A stretch of DNA of 64,000 nucleotides, from the NCBI RefSeq assembly GCF_034343125.1, contig NZ_CP139957.1, positions 2,412,001 through 2,476,000 on the forward strand, in the 5' to 3' direction. A program made the translations under genes and the position numbers. The first letter of the stretch is position 1; the number at the start of each line of letters is the position of its first letter. The DNA is from Caldicellulosiruptor danielii. GTDB taxonomy: Bacteria > Bacillota > Thermoanaerobacteria > Caldicellulosiruptorales > Caldicellulosiruptoraceae. This document shows, piece after piece, positions 44,971 through 55,041 of the stretch. Under the pieces are notes generated by a model that saw nothing but the letters and a program-made list of their open reading frames with translations, was not told where the DNA came from and did no database searches.

Positions 44971-45517
44971 TTTCTGATTTTTGCCTCCTTATATGAAGAT
45001 TTTTCCTCTTTAAAATATATTAGCAGTAATTTGTGAATAAATTTTTAAATTTTTATAAACAAATTTTAATGAAATGTGAAAATTGTGAATTTAGGAAAAA
45101 TAAAAAAGGTGGGAATAATGCCCACCTTGCTTTTTGCCATAGAACCAGAAAAATTTATAAGAAATAGTATTATCTTTTTCATGGAAGCATCCAATATAAT
45201 TGTTTAATTTTAATTATATCATCGAACTTTTGAAATAAAAAGATGTTACCCTTTTACTTGATAATTGAAATTGGAGTAATCAAAAACTAAGAAGTGAATA
45301 TTTATAACCCGCCGAAGTAGCAGGGAAAGGTGGCATTGAATTTTTAAAATTGCTTTCCTATAAGAGGCATATGCGACATTAAATGTATGCTTGATAAAAC
45401 TAAAGAGGTGGGCACTTAGAATACCCACCCCAACTCTTGACAAAGAACCAAAAATAAAAGGGCACAGCTGAAAATTCTTCAGCCGTGCCCTTTATTTTAA
45501 GCATTTGTTTCAAATCA
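44971..45517. other. Long intergenic region with three terminator-like stems
   Basis: No supported gene is present. AAGGTGGG/CCCACCTT (45106-45128, followed on the minus strand by TTTTTTATTTTT) and GGTGGG/CCCACC (45407-45429) are related stems. They are each followed on the plus strand by a similar AGAACCA sequence, so the block seems duplicated. A TATAAT-like box with the AATTAAAATTAAAC context near 45215 resembles those before the Rpn-type gene at 32336. The 45240-45400 stretch holds nothing I recognise. Confidence 0.45.
45457..45493 (-). terminator. Terminator of the S-layer gene
   Basis: AAAGGGCACAGCTGAA and TTCAGCCGTGCCCTTT form a 16-position stem with one wobble. The minus-strand continuation is TATTTTTGG. 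It lies about 25 bases after the S-layer gene stop. Confidence 0.85.
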
Positions 45518-48436
45518 TCATTGTACGCTTATTGTACCAGAAGTATAATCAGCAGACATCGCATTTTGTGCTGGGCTTATATCTTTAACTTGTGAAGCAC
45601 TTACTGTTACAGTATAGCTACCCTTTGCTAATCCAGTTATCAATATACCTACTGTGTTAGAACCACTTGTAATAGCTGTCTTTGTTGCAGTTGTTATCAC
45701 GTTACCTGCTGAATCTTTAACTGTAACAGCTGCATTGATATCTGCAATATTAACTGCTTCGCTGAATGCAATTGTTATTGTACCGACCCCACCAGTTACA
45801 CTTGATACAGTTGGTGCTATGCCATCACCTATAGGTGAAAATGCAGTACCGCTTGTTGTTAATGTTCTTTCATATATGCTCTTTATCGTTGTTCCTGTTG
45901 CAACAAGTGTATAAGTACCGCCGACATTTGATGGAACACTTAAATTAGCCAATGTAAATGTTACTGTTGTATCACCAACACTGTAAGATGCTGAGCTAAA
46001 GTAATAGTTGGAAGTACCATTTGTTACATAGAATGCATTCGGTGCTATTGAATAAATTCCTTGATTGAATGTTACAGCTATCTGGTTAGATGCTGTAAAC
46101 TTAACATCTGTTATAAACAAGTTCTGAACAGCTGTGTTCAATGGCTGGCTTGTTAGGATGATTTCATTTCCTGCAAGATCTTTCACACCATAAACAACTA
46201 AGTTTTGTCCAGTTACATCGCTGCTGAATGTAAGTTTTACTATCTTATCACTAACAACTGTAATAGATGTTGGATTGTTGCCGTTTACAATATAATTTGA
46301 TGCCTTGCTGAGTGATGTTGTGTCCATAGATTCACTGAATACAACATAAACATTGTATACATTTGCGGCTACAATGTCATATGCTGTTGCCTTAACTGTT
46401 GGTCTCATTATATCAGGCAATGTTACTGTGAATGACAAATCAGCAACTTTCAATTGTAGTGGTGTTGCTTCATAGAATCCTGTCAATACAACTGTGCAGC
46501 TGCCGCTGTAGCTTGCTGCAGGAATTACAATCTTGTTATTTGCAGTATCTACTGTGTAGCTTACTGATGTTCCATTAATCTTAACAGCCGCATTACCATC
46601 CTTGTTATATATTGGCTTGCTGAGTGTAACTGTTATGTTATTGTTGCTGTCATAACTTGTTCCTGTAATTGTTACAGCTGATGTATCAAGTGTCAGTGTC
46701 TTTGCTACACCAGTTACACTTGCAGTATTTCCTGCTAAGTCTGCAACTGTGTAGTCAATTGTAACAACTCCAACCAGACCAAGACTAATATTCACTGTTG
46801 CTGTTACTGTTGAACCGCTGATAGATAGTGTGGCACTATTACCATTTACTTTAACACTGCTTACACTACCAATATCTTCGTCAAAGATAAGTTGAACAAC
46901 TGCCTTTGAATTATCAGTATAAACAAGCTTAACATCTTTTAATTGTGGTGCTGTTGTATCAGCAGTTACTGCAACATCACCACTGAATGCTACTGTGTTG
47001 TAACCTGCAAAGTCCTTTACTTCAGTTGTAACCTCAACTTTGTGGTTACCTGCGCTGAGTGCGTTTGTTAAAACAACCTTTAATGCATTATTTACATAAT
47101 CTGCAGTAACACTATTTGCAACTTGATTAATACCATCAACTTTTAACCAAGTTAAGTAACCAGCTGTTGATGGTGGTATTACTGGTTCACTAAATGTAAT
47201 GTTAATTATATTTTGCTTGAGTGCTTCTACTTTTGTTACAGTTGGTTGCTTTGTGTCTTGAACTGTAATTGAAGCACTATAATCAGATGCAAGTGCCTTT
47301 CCATATTTTGATTTTATTGTGTTAGCCAATACTGTAACTTTTACTGATGCAAACTGGGAAACAGGTGTATCGAGAATAATTACAGCACTCTTTTTATCAG
47401 CTGTATAACCAACTGCGAAACCACTTGTTGAATCATTTACTTTGAATGCACTTGCTGTAACTGTGTTTGTATCCAACTCATCATTGAATGTAACTGTTAT
47501 TGTCTTCAAATTGTCAGTTGCAACTTTTGTAACTTGGAGATTTGCTGGCACTCCAACAAATGTCTTACCTGTATCCTGACCTTTGTAGAATACTTTATAA
47601 GTTGCATTTGGTGTCTGAGCCTGTGTCTTCAATACAAGCTTTCCTGCACCAAAGTCAGATGCCTGAGTATCAATTAATGTTACAGCAATTGTTTTTGATG
47701 GATCAGATGCATCCTTGATTTCGAAATCAAGAGGAATTACATCTCCATCCTCAAGTGTTGCTGTCTCATTTCCAAGATATGCATCTACATAAACTTCAAT
47801 TGTGTCATTTGCAACTGCTTTAACATCCTTAACCACTATTGTTTTTTCTGGTTGGAAGAATGCATTTGCAAATGCTACTGCTGCCTGACCTCTGATTACA
47901 ACATCACCAATTCCAACTTCGTCTTCGATTCCATTGAAAAGACCAAGGTCAAGAGCTTTTCTTACATAGTTGAGAGGCCATTTTCCTGCTGCTGGGCTTT
48001 CACCCTTTGCTGCAACAAGCATTTTAGCAAGTTCTTCAAATTTAACCGGTTTGTCTGGTTTGAATGTTCCATCCGGATAACCATTTACATAGCCGAGGTC
48101 CTTTCCTGCCTCAACATATGCAAATGCCCAGTGATCCTTTGAAACATCTGTGAATGATGGCTCTACATCCTTGTAGTCATTGATGACATCTTCCTGACCT
48201 GTTGCCCTGATAATCATTGCAAGAATTTCTGCTCTTGTGAGTGACTTGTCGAGCATCAAATTGCCGCTCTCGTCACCTTTCAAGATGCCCTTCTCAACAA
48301 GTACCTTTGCTGCCTGGTCATACACAGAACCTGTCTCTTCTGTTGTAGCTTCGTCCTGTGCAAACGCAGGCGCAATTATTGAGAGGGCAAAGAGTAATAC
48401 TGTTACGATAGCGATAAGTCTTTTAAACTTTTTCAT
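45518..48436 (-). CDS. Probable major S-layer protein
   Basis: This 972-residue protein has a signal peptide ending APAFAQDE. Three N-terminal SLH modules (about residues 35-205) include SFTDVSKDHWAFAYVEAGKD and YVNGYPDGTFKPDKPVKFEE. Then come many Ig-like beta-sandwich units of the bacterial surface type, with recurring VTFxxxxxxxxxTxxSxYxV and DLAGN motifs. The composition is Thr/Val/Ser-rich with few basic residues, as in S-layer subunits. A strong promoter, a long 5' stem-loop, AAGGAGG and a strong terminator all suggest high expression. It is monocistronic. Confidence 0.85.
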   Translation of the reverse strand: MKKFKRLIAIVTVLLFALSIIAPAFAQDEATTEETGSVYDQAAKVLVEKGILKGDESGNLMLDKSLTRAEILAMIIRATGQEDVINDYKDVEPSFTDVSKDHWAFAYVEAGKDLGYVNGYPDGTFKPDKPVKFEELAKMLVAAKGESPAAGKWPLNYVRKALDLGLFNGIEDEVGIGDVVIRGQAAVAFANAFFQPEKTIVVKDVKAVANDTIEVYVDAYLGNETATLEDGDVIPLDFEIKDASDPSKTIAVTLIDTQASDFGAGKLVLKTQAQTPNATYKVFYKGQDTGKTFVGVPANLQVTKVATDNLKTITVTFNDELDTNTVTASAFKVNDSTSGFAVGYTADKKSAVIILDTPVSQFASVKVTVLANTIKSKYGKALASDYSASITVQDTKQPTVTKVEALKQNIINITFSEPVIPPSTAGYLTWLKVDGINQVANSVTADYVNNALKVVLTNALSAGNHKVEVTTEVKDFAGYNTVAFSGDVAVTADTTAPQLKDVKLVYTDNSKAVVQLIFDEDIGSVSSVKVNGNSATLSISGSTVTATVNISLGLVGVVTIDYTVADLAGNTASVTGVAKTLTLDTSAVTITGTSYDSNNNITVTLSKPIYNKDGNAAVKINGTSVSYTVDTANNKIVIPAASYSGSCTVVLTGFYEATPLQLKVADLSFTVTLPDIMRPTVKATAYDIVAANVYNVYVVFSESMDTTSLSKASNYIVNGNNPTSITVVSDKIVKLTFSSDVTGQNLVVYGVKDLAGNEIILTSQPLNTAVQNLFITDVKFTASNQIAVTFNQGIYSIAPNAFYVTNGTSNYYFSSASYSVGDTTVTFTLANLSVPSNVGGTYTLVATGTTIKSIYERTLTTSGTAFSPIGDGIAPTVSSVTGGVGTITIAFSEAVNIADINAAVTVKDSAGNVITTATKTAITSGSNTVGILITGLAKGSYTVTVSASQVKDISPAQNAMSADYTSGTISVQ

Positions 48437-48469
48437 AATTACTCACCAAACCTCCTTGTATGATTTTTT

Positions 48470-48545
48470 AGTGATGAGGCTATTGATTTTTTATAGCCTC
48501 ATCACTTACAGCTAAAATTTTATCAAGCGGTTTTTTAATAGTCAA
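48470..48545 (-). promoter_or_regulatory. S-layer gene promoter and 5' stem-loop
   Basis: TTGACT (plus 48540-48545) and TAAAAT (plus 48517-48522) are 17 bases apart. The leader then has a perfect 14-bp hairpin AGTGATGAGGCTAT/ATAGCCTCATCACT (plus 48470-48506) with no following T-run on this strand, and AAGGAGG. A hairpin near the 5' end of an abundant mRNA commonly blocks decay. Confidence 0.7.
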
Positions 48546-48595
48546 TAGCTTAGCCTCATCTGTAACCAAACTGTAAAATTGGTGAAACAATTTTA

Positions 48596-50704
48596 TTACA
48601 CTTTGAACACTTGCATAGCCTCTTTTAAGTCCTGTGCAAGCTTATTTAAGCTTTCTGCCATAGCTCTGAGCTCTTCAATTGCTGCGAGCTGCTCCTCGGT
48701 TGATGCAGAAACCTCTTCAGATGATGCAGCAGTCTCTTGTGATACAGCTGAAATGTTCTCAATGCTCTGAACAATTGTATTTTTCTCTTTATCAATTGCC
48801 ATAATAGACTGATTTATGTTTTCTATACCACCAATCAGTTCATCCATTGCAGATTTTATACTTGAAAATGCCAGAGAAACATTTTTTATAGCTTCATTTT
48901 GCTTTTCAATAACCTCTTCTACTTTATCAGCAACATCCTGAGCAGCTCTTGTCTGGCTGACAATTCTCTTTATCATATCTTCAACTTCTCTTGTTGACTC
49001 TTTTGACTGGTCAGCAAGCTTTCTAATCTCGCTTGCAACAACAGCAAAACCACGCCCTGCCTCGCCTGCTTTTGCCGCCTCAATTGAAGCATTTAGAGCT
49101 AAAAGCTTTGTTTGCTCTGAAATGCTGCTGAGTACCTGAATAATTTTCCCAATTGATCTCGAATATTCTGCAAGCTGGTTGATTGTTGAAATCATTGTAT
49201 CTGTAATTTGCATAGTGTCGTGTGAAACAGAATCTAAGGTTGTAACAGTATTTTCTCCTTTTGTTGAAAGTTCAGCTACATTCTTTGAAAGCTTCTCCAT
49301 CTTGTTTGAAGCCTCAACAATTGTTTCAATCCTCTCGCCAAACTTAGAAACTATCTCAACAACGCTGCCCGCTTCTTTTGCCTGATTTGACGCACCTTCT
49401 GCAATCTCTGAGATTGCTTTTGCAACCTCGTTTGATGCTGCAGCAGTCTCACTGGCAATGGTCGAAAGAGTAGAAATAGAACCTGTTACCTGGTCGCTAA
49501 GTTTTACACCTTTTTCAATGAGTCCTTTTATGTTCTTGAGCATGTTATTGAAGCTATGTGATAAAAGCCCTATTTCATCATTTCTATTTATCTCAAGGGA
49601 AACTGTTAAATCACCTTTTTCAGCAACTGCAAAGGTTTTTGTAACCTTCTCTACATCTTTTACTATTCTTAGAGCATAATAAATACCTATAACAAGTGCT
49701 GCAAGTGTAAATACAATTGTCAAAAGGATAATAACCAACTCTAATTTTTTAGCTGCCTCTGTCAAATGGGAAAGGGGCACCATCCCAACAATAGTCCAGT
49801 TGTAATCCGGAATCTGGGAATATGTAACCAAAAACTTACTTCTGTTAAATACAGTATCAAAAGCTCCATTTGTCTTATTAGCTTTTATTGATTGTAAAAT
49901 CTTTGAGACAAAAGGAGTATTTTTGTCTGGGCTTATTTTCATGTTAAGTTCCCATTCAGTTGGCAAAACAACTTTCCCCTCAGAGGAAATTGCAAGCATG
50001 TACCCGCCTTGCTGTGAAATCTGAGTATTTTGTAAAGTATCTCTCATCCATTGTTTGCTGATATCAAGCAGCATGACTCCAAGAACTTCATTTGTTGCTA
50101 TGTCCTTAAAAGGCATACCTATTGAACATACATATTCTGGCATGTTAACATTAGCTTTTTGTGCAACAACGTCAAACTCTTCATTATGAGAATCAAGTAA
50201 AATTGGAATACCTACATCTATAATCTTCTTATACCATGGAGCTGTTTTTAACTTATTGTAGTCTATATCAAACACAATAGCAGGATTGAATAACGACTTT
50301 TCTTTATCAACTAAAATATAAACAGCTGAAAACATATTGTTTGTTATGAGAGTGTTTTGAACAGCTTTATCAGCATCTTGTTTCAATCTAAATTTCTCAT
50401 AATCTTCGAGCGCTGTTTGTTTCGCTTCAGAATATAACCTCTGTATAAGTTCATTTGACATAAGCTGGGTACCATTATTCTGGGCTGTTTTGAAAGCAAG
50501 CTGAAAATATCGAGCTGTTGAATCGGTTGCAGCAAGATATGACTTTTTACTTTCATGCACTACAGAATTTACAGAAGTTGTTACTGCAATAACATCGATG
50601 ATAAAAATTGGTACGATCAAAATAAGCAAAATCAGGAGACCTAACTTCTGGGCAAGACCACCGCGTCTAAATACATTTTTAAACCACGAAATGTTAACAC
50701 CCAA
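48596..50704 (-). CDS. Methyl-accepting chemotaxis protein
   Basis: This 702-residue receptor has an N-terminal helix (about 19-42) and an extracytoplasmic double-Cache sensor (about 45-310, with [20 protein letters not shown] and [13 protein letters not shown]). A second helix (about 318-340), a HAMP domain and the signalling hairpin follow. The tip sequence is [40 protein letters not shown]. It senses small extracellular molecules and signals to CheA. The TTG at 50702-50704 lacks a good ribosome site, so the start is uncertain by a few codons. It ends 160 bases before the S-layer gene. Confidence 0.9.
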   Translation of the reverse strand: MGVNISWFKNVFRRGGLAQKLGLLILLILIVPIFIIDVIAVTTSVNSVVHESKKSYLAATDSTARYFQLAFKTAQNNGTQLMSNELIQRLYSEAKQTALEDYEKFRLKQDADKAVQNTLITNNMFSAVYILVDKEKSLFNPAIVFDIDYNKLKTAPWYKKIIDVGIPILLDSHNEEFDVVAQKANVNMPEYVCSIGMPFKDIATNEVLGVMLLDISKQWMRDTLQNTQISQQGGYMLAISSEGKVVLPTEWELNMKISPDKNTPFVSKILQSIKANKTNGAFDTVFNRSKFLVTYSQIPDYNWTIVGMVPLSHLTEAAKKLELVIILLTIVFTLAALVIGIYYALRIVKDVEKVTKTFAVAEKGDLTVSLEINRNDEIGLLSHSFNNMLKNIKGLIEKGVKLSDQVTGSISTLSTIASETAAASNEVAKAISEIAEGASNQAKEAGSVVEIVSKFGERIETIVEASNKMEKLSKNVAELSTKGENTVTTLDSVSHDTMQITDTMISTINQLAEYSRSIGKIIQVLSSISEQTKLLALNASIEAAKAGEAGRGFAVVASEIRKLADQSKESTREVEDMIKRIVSQTRAAQDVADKVEEVIEKQNEAIKNVSLAFSSIKSAMDELIGGIENINQSIMAIDKEKNTIVQSIENISAVSQETAASSEEVSASTEEQLAAIEELRAMAESLNKLAQDLKEAMQVFKV

Positions 50705-50784
50705 ATTGTTAGATTTACTTTTTTTGACCCTTCTTTTTTCACCAACTCTCCCACCCTTTTCCCCAAAGTACTTTGTTACTTTTG

Positions 50785-50813
50785 ATTATACCTCAATTTG
50801 GAGAGGGGTACAA
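50785..50813 (-). promoter_or_regulatory. Chemoreceptor promoter
   Basis: TTGTAC (plus 50808-50813) and TATAAT (plus 50785-50790) are 17 bases apart on the minus strand. The perfect palindrome CAAAGTACTTTG (50764-50775) lies close to the expected transcript start and could be an operator. Confidence 0.6.
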
Positions 50814-50854
50814 TACTGAGCTTAAATTTTGCTGATTTATACAATTTTTTTTGC

Positions 50855-51448
50855 TCATTTTATAACAGTTGCAATTAACAGAAAGATTTCACTGTTATCC
50901 TCATTTAAAGCTAATTGAAACCCTGAAGCCTCACACCATTTTATAATTTTTCTCATCTCGGGCAGAAAATGAGAGTTTATTGGTTCTGGCAGTTTTTTGT
51001 GAAGCTCATTTATAGCCTGCCGTGACTGTGAGTGAGCTATTACAAGTTTGCCGGTTTTTTTCAGCATCTTAGCAAACTTTTTTATTGCCTTTTCTTTATC
51101 GTCAATGTGAGGAAAGACAGAATAGCAAAAGACTACATCAAAATACTCTTCAAACTCAAGGCTTACTACATCAGCGCACAAAAAAGTTATGTTAGATGCG
51201 TGTTTAAACTTCTCCTTAGCTTTTTCTATCATTTTCTCAGAAATGTCAACTGCAATAATCTTCCCGCTTTTGCCAACTTCCTTTAAAAGATAGTCTTCCA
51301 AGACACCTGTACCACAGCCAACATCCAAAACTGTGTCCCCTTCTTTTAAACCTGCTGTTTCTATTATTCTTTTAACTTTTTGAGGGTCATGATGTACAAT
51401 GCTATCCCACTTGTCAGCAAGAAGGTCAAAATATTCTTTTGTGTTCAT
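50855..51448 (-). CDS. Class I SAM-dependent methyltransferase
   Basis: This 197-residue methyltransferase has motif I in TVLDVGCGTGVLEDYLLKEV, motif II in IIAVDISEKMIEKAKEKFKH and post-motifs FLCADVVSLEFE and DVVFCYSVFPHIDDKEKAIK. The length suits a small-molecule or quinone-type enzyme. The exact substrate cannot be told. AAGGAG lies about 10 bases before ATG 51446-51448. It follows the oad operon terminator and probably has its own transcript or read-through. Confidence 0.85.
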   Translation of the reverse strand: MNTKEYFDLLADKWDSIVHHDPQKVKRIIETAGLKEGDTVLDVGCGTGVLEDYLLKEVGKSGKIIAVDISEKMIEKAKEKFKHASNITFLCADVVSLEFEEYFDVVFCYSVFPHIDDKEKAIKKFAKMLKKTGKLVIAHSQSRQAINELHKKLPEPINSHFLPEMRKIIKWCEASGFQLALNEDNSEIFLLIATVIK

Positions 51449-51494
51449 ATTTTCCCCACTCCTTTTTTAATAGTAAAGTTATAATGACAAACAA

Positions 51495-51538
51495 AAACCC
51501 ACAAAGAGGAAAATTCTTACCTTCCCCTTCGTGGGTTT
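51495..51538 (-). terminator. Terminator of the oad operon
   Basis: AAACCCAC and GTGGGTTT close a long imperfect stem with inner AAGGGGAA/TTTTCCTC pairing. The minus-strand continuation is TTGTTTGTC. It begins within 25 bases of the oadB stop. Confidence 0.75.
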
Positions 51539-51559
51539 ACAAGTCTTTATTCGATTGAG

Positions 51560-52697
51560 CTATTTGAACAGCGTCAACAGAACGCCTGCAGCAACTGCAG
51601 ATCCAATAACCCCTGCAACGTTTGGACCCATTGCGTGCATCAAAAGAAAGTTTGATGGGTTTTCCTTTTGCCCAACAACTTGAGATACTCTTGCTGCCAT
51701 AGGAACAGCTGAAACTCCTGCAGAACCAATCAGAGGATTGATTTTTCCACCAGAGAGTTTGTACATTATCTTTCCAAATACAACTCCGCCCAACTGTTGC
51801 AAATATGAATGCCAAAAGACCCAAAAAGATTATCGCAAGCGTCTTTGGATTTAGGAACCTGTCAGCTGTTGCAGTTGCCCCAACAGAAAGACCTAAAAAG
51901 ATTGTAATGATGTTAATCAGAGCATTTTGGGCAGTATCAGATAACCTTTCAACAACTCCGCATTCTCTAAAAAGATTGCCAAGCATAAGCATACCAATCA
52001 GTGGTGCAACAGATGGTAAAAGTAGAGATACAATTATTGTAACTGCAATAGGAAAAACTATCTTTTCAAGCTTTGAAACCTCTCGAAGCTGCTCCATCTT
52101 GACCATTCGCTCTTCTTTTGTTGTCAAAAGCCTCATTATAGGCGGCTGAATAAGAGGAATCAAAGCCATGTACGAATATGCAGCAATGGCAATTGCCCCA
52201 AGAAGGTGTGGTGCAAGCTTAGTGGTGAGGAAAATTGCAGTTGGACCATCAGCACCACCAATTATGCCAATAGATGCTGCTTCCTGCGGTGTAAAGCCGA
52301 TAAGAAGCGCTACCATAAAAGCAAAATAAATTCCAAACTGGGCAGCAGCACCAAGAAAAAGACTACTTGGCCGTGCAATAAGTGGCCCAAAGTCTGTCAT
52401 CGCCCCAACGCCAAGGAAAATAAGCGGTGGGTAAATGCCAAGTTTTACCCCTTGATAAAGATAGTACACAAGGCCGCCCTTTTCGTGGCTGGATAAAAAC
52501 GAAAGTGGCAAATTTGCAAGCATCATACCAAATGCAATGGGAAGCAGCAAAAGCGGTTCAAATTTTTTGCCAATTGCAAGGTACATCAAAATGCATGATA
52601 TCCCAAGCATTATGGCCTGACCTACGGTTATCTTTGCAAACCCTGAGGTTATAAGTATATCAGAGATTGCTTTTGTTATCATATTGAAAAATTCCAT
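51560..52697 (-). pseudogene. oadB: Na+-translocating decarboxylase beta subunit, one frameshift
   Basis: This multi-helix membrane protein has [16 protein letters not shown], the ion-path [20 protein letters not shown] and, after the break, [20 protein letters not shown] and [20 protein letters not shown]. These are hallmark OadB/GcdB/MmdB motifs. The subunit couples decarboxylation of the biotin-bound carboxyl group to Na+ export. The frame breaks at FIFATVG: removing one G from GGG (plus CCC 51789-51791) restores about 378 residues. GGGGAG lies 8 bases before the ATG. Without correction the last 80 residues are lost. Confidence 0.85.
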
Positions 52698-52722
52698 CCC
52701 TGCTTCTCCCCTTCTTTGGTAG

Positions 52723-53073
52723 TTACTTTAAGATTGCTAAAATATCACCACTTGCAACCTGAGATCCTTTTGATACTAAAACCTTTTCGACTGTTCCATC
52801 TTCTGGAGCCATAATCTCATTTTCCATCTTCATTGCCTCTAAGATGAAAAGAACATCGCCTCTTTTGACCTTTTGTCCCTCTTGCACGTTGACAGATAGA
52901 ATCTTTCCCGGCATCGGAGCAGAAACTTTTATTCCGCCAGAGACAGCTTTTGAAATCTCATCGCTTGAAACTTTTCTGGAAGCTGTAGAAACATCAACCT
53001 GATCATTTCCATTTGAAACTCTCTCAACCTCAACCTCAAACTTTTTGCCGTTGATTGTTACAATGTACTTCAT
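52723..53073 (-). CDS. Biotin carboxyl-carrier protein
   Basis: This 116-residue protein ends in a biotinyl domain with the biotinylation motif [11 protein letters not shown] (Lys in MKM) and the symmetrical [20 protein letters not shown] and [20 protein letters not shown] halves. An N-terminal beta strand and a flexible linker precede it. The start is ATG 53071-53073 with GGAGGG upstream. It carries the carboxyl group between the OadA-type carboxyltransferase and the OadB-type pump; here it is separate from the alpha subunit. Confidence 0.9.
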   Translation of the reverse strand: MKYIVTINGKKFEVEVERVSNGNDQVDVSTASRKVSSDEISKAVSGGIKVSAPMPGKILSVNVQEGQKVKRGDVLFILEAMKMENEIMAPEDGTVEKVLVSKGSQVASGDILAILK

Positions 53074-53106
53074 AATTAAAATCACCCTCCGCAAAAAAAT
53101 TGTTTT

Positions 53107-53464
53107 TTATTCTTTTACCGGCCTTATCGATTTTATTCTCAGCTCAGAAAGTGGAATGTCAGAATCAAATGCAACTGCAGCCAAGATTGCTGCAATTTCT
53201 TCGTCCTCGGCATCCAATACATTCACCTCGCCCAGAGGTAAAACCTGTCTTTTCAACGGGCTTGTACTCCTGCGTTTCGTCTATTTCAAGAGAGGAAAGC
53301 TCGCTTTTGGCAGCCTTCTTTGGCTTTTCGAATCTCTGCAAAACCTCTGATAAAAGGCTTATAATTCCGCACAAAAGCGCAAGCACAGCAAAGACAATAA
53401 GCATTCCGATAACTGTCACTTCAAGACCAAGGATGAATCTTTGACCCAAGGTAGAGTATTCCAT
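53107..53464 (-). pseudogene. oadG: Oxaloacetate decarboxylase gamma-type subunit, one frameshift
   Basis: A single helix (TVIGMLIVFAVLALLCGIIS) is followed by a short cytoplasmic tail. The frame shifts after EKTGFTSG: removing one G of GGG (plus CCC 53231-53233) lets it continue EVNVLDAEDEEIAAILAAVA to FDSDIPLSELRIKSIRPVKE-stop. This conserved C-terminal Ala/Glu segment is typical of OadG-like subunits. The gamma subunit assembles alpha and beta. As written the protein ends in an unrelated Cys-rich tail. Confidence 0.75.
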
Positions 53465-53492
53465 TTATTTCACCTTCTTGCTCAGAAAATTT

Positions 53493-54884
53493 TTATGATA
53501 TTCCTTCTATTGTATATTCAATCTTTCTTTCTCTTGGCTCTTTCTTTTTGCCTCTGTTTCTCAAAAACTCCTCAGCAACCTGAGGGAAGAGAATGTAAGA
53601 CAAAACATCTTCATCAGTCTTTGCAAAATCTTTTACCTTCTCTTTTGTCTTCTCAAAAATAGGCTCTAATGTGTCTGCAAATCTTCCCTCAATTGGCTTT
53701 TCGCTGCCAAGCACCTTTTTTACAAGATCAGGGTTTATCTTTCCAGGCGGTCTGCCATACTCCCCTCTTATATATGCCTTTACTTCTTTTAAGATTACTT
53801 TGTATCTCTCACCAGAGAGCACGTTCGCAGCAGCCTGCGTCCCAACTATCTGGCTCATTGGAGTCACAAGCGGCGGATACCCTAAATCCTCTCTTACCCT
53901 TGGCACCTCCATCAAAACCTCATCAAGCTTATCCAAAGCATTTTGCTGTTTTAGCTGAGCAATGAGGTTTGAAAGCATGCCACCCGGAATCTGATAAATG
54001 AGTGCATCTGTGTCTGTTGACAAAACAAAAGGATTGAGCAGTCCATTTTTGATAAACTTGTCTTTCACAGGCTTGAAAAAGTCATTTATCTCTTTTAAGA
54101 CTTTGCTATTTAGCCCCGTGTCAAAGCCCATTTGCTTGAGTGCATAGTCCAAAGTCTCTGTTGGCGGCTGTGATGTACCACCTGAAAAGCTCGAGATGGC
54201 TGTGTCAATGCCATCAACACCGGCTTCTACTGCTTTTAGGTATGTGAGAATTCCAAGCCCTGTTGTTGAGTGTGTGTGAAGGAAAACTGGTACCTTTACG
54301 TTTTCTTTTAGTGCTTTCACAAGATCATAAGCTTCTTTTGGGCTCATGATTCCTGCCATGTCTTTTATGCAGATGGAATGAACACCCATACTTTCAAGAT
54401 CCTTGCCAATCTTTACGTACATCTCAAGGCTGTGGATTGGGCTTATAGTATACACAATTGTGCCCTGGGCATGTCCGCCTGCTTTGATTGTCTCATCGAC
54501 TGCAACTTCAATGTTTCGCAGATCATTTAAAGCATCAAATATCCTTATTATATCCATTCCATTTTCAATAGATTTCCGAACAAACATCCTGACAACATCG
54601 TCTGAGTAATGCTTGTAGCCCAAAAGATTTTGTCCGCGAAGAAGCATCTGAAGCTTTGTGTTTTTCACTTTTGACTTTATTTTTCTCAAGCGCTCCCAAG
54701 GATCTTCGTTTAAGTATCTGAGGCACGAATCAAATGTTGCACCGCCCCAGCACTCAATTGAATAATACCCTGCAGAGTCTATTCTGTCTAAAATTCCTTC
54801 AAAATCTTCAAAAGGCATTCTTGTTGCAATCAGTGATTGCTGGGCATCCCTTAAAACGGTTTCTGTAATGAAGATTCTCTTCAT
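53493..54884 (-). CDS. oadA: Oxaloacetate decarboxylase/pyruvate carboxylase-type carboxyltransferase
   Basis: This 463-residue HMGL-type carboxyltransferase has the opening ETVLRDAQQSLIATRMPFED with the metal-binding Asp, the substrate region CWGGATFDSCLRYLNEDPWE and HTHSTTGLGILTYLKAVEAG with the metal His pair. The PYC-OADA tail domain (SQIVGTQAAANVLSGERYKV) follows. The biotinyl domain is not fused and is encoded two genes downstream. With beta, gamma and carrier genes it forms a Na+-pumping decarboxylase, most likely for oxaloacetate; methylmalonyl-CoA is less likely given the sequence. Spacing is 28 bases to oadG. Confidence 0.9.
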   Translation of the reverse strand: MKRIFITETVLRDAQQSLIATRMPFEDFEGILDRIDSAGYYSIECWGGATFDSCLRYLNEDPWERLRKIKSKVKNTKLQMLLRGQNLLGYKHYSDDVVRMFVRKSIENGMDIIRIFDALNDLRNIEVAVDETIKAGGHAQGTIVYTISPIHSLEMYVKIGKDLESMGVHSICIKDMAGIMSPKEAYDLVKALKENVKVPVFLHTHSTTGLGILTYLKAVEAGVDGIDTAISSFSGGTSQPPTETLDYALKQMGFDTGLNSKVLKEINDFFKPVKDKFIKNGLLNPFVLSTDTDALIYQIPGGMLSNLIAQLKQQNALDKLDEVLMEVPRVREDLGYPPLVTPMSQIVGTQAAANVLSGERYKVILKEVKAYIRGEYGRPPGKINPDLVKKVLGSEKPIEGRFADTLEPIFEKTKEKVKDFAKTDEDVLSYILFPQVAEEFLRNRGKKKEPRERKIEYTIEGIS

Positions 54885-55041
54885 TTTTATTCAACCCCTT
54901 CTACCACCTGCTTTGAATTTTGCTGCCAATTTCATTGATTGGTCAAATTTTTAACAAAAAGCGCACTGCATTTATTGTACCATCTTTCCTTAAATTTTTC
55001 TACATCAAACCTCACAAACCTGTTTGTAAACATTTCACTAT

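Noticed and set aside
45240-45400. Possible riboswitch in the long gap before the S-layer terminator
   Set aside because: The sequence around CCCGCCGAAGTAGCAGGG briefly resembled known aptamer loops, but no conserved blocks or proper pairing of any class I know could be found.
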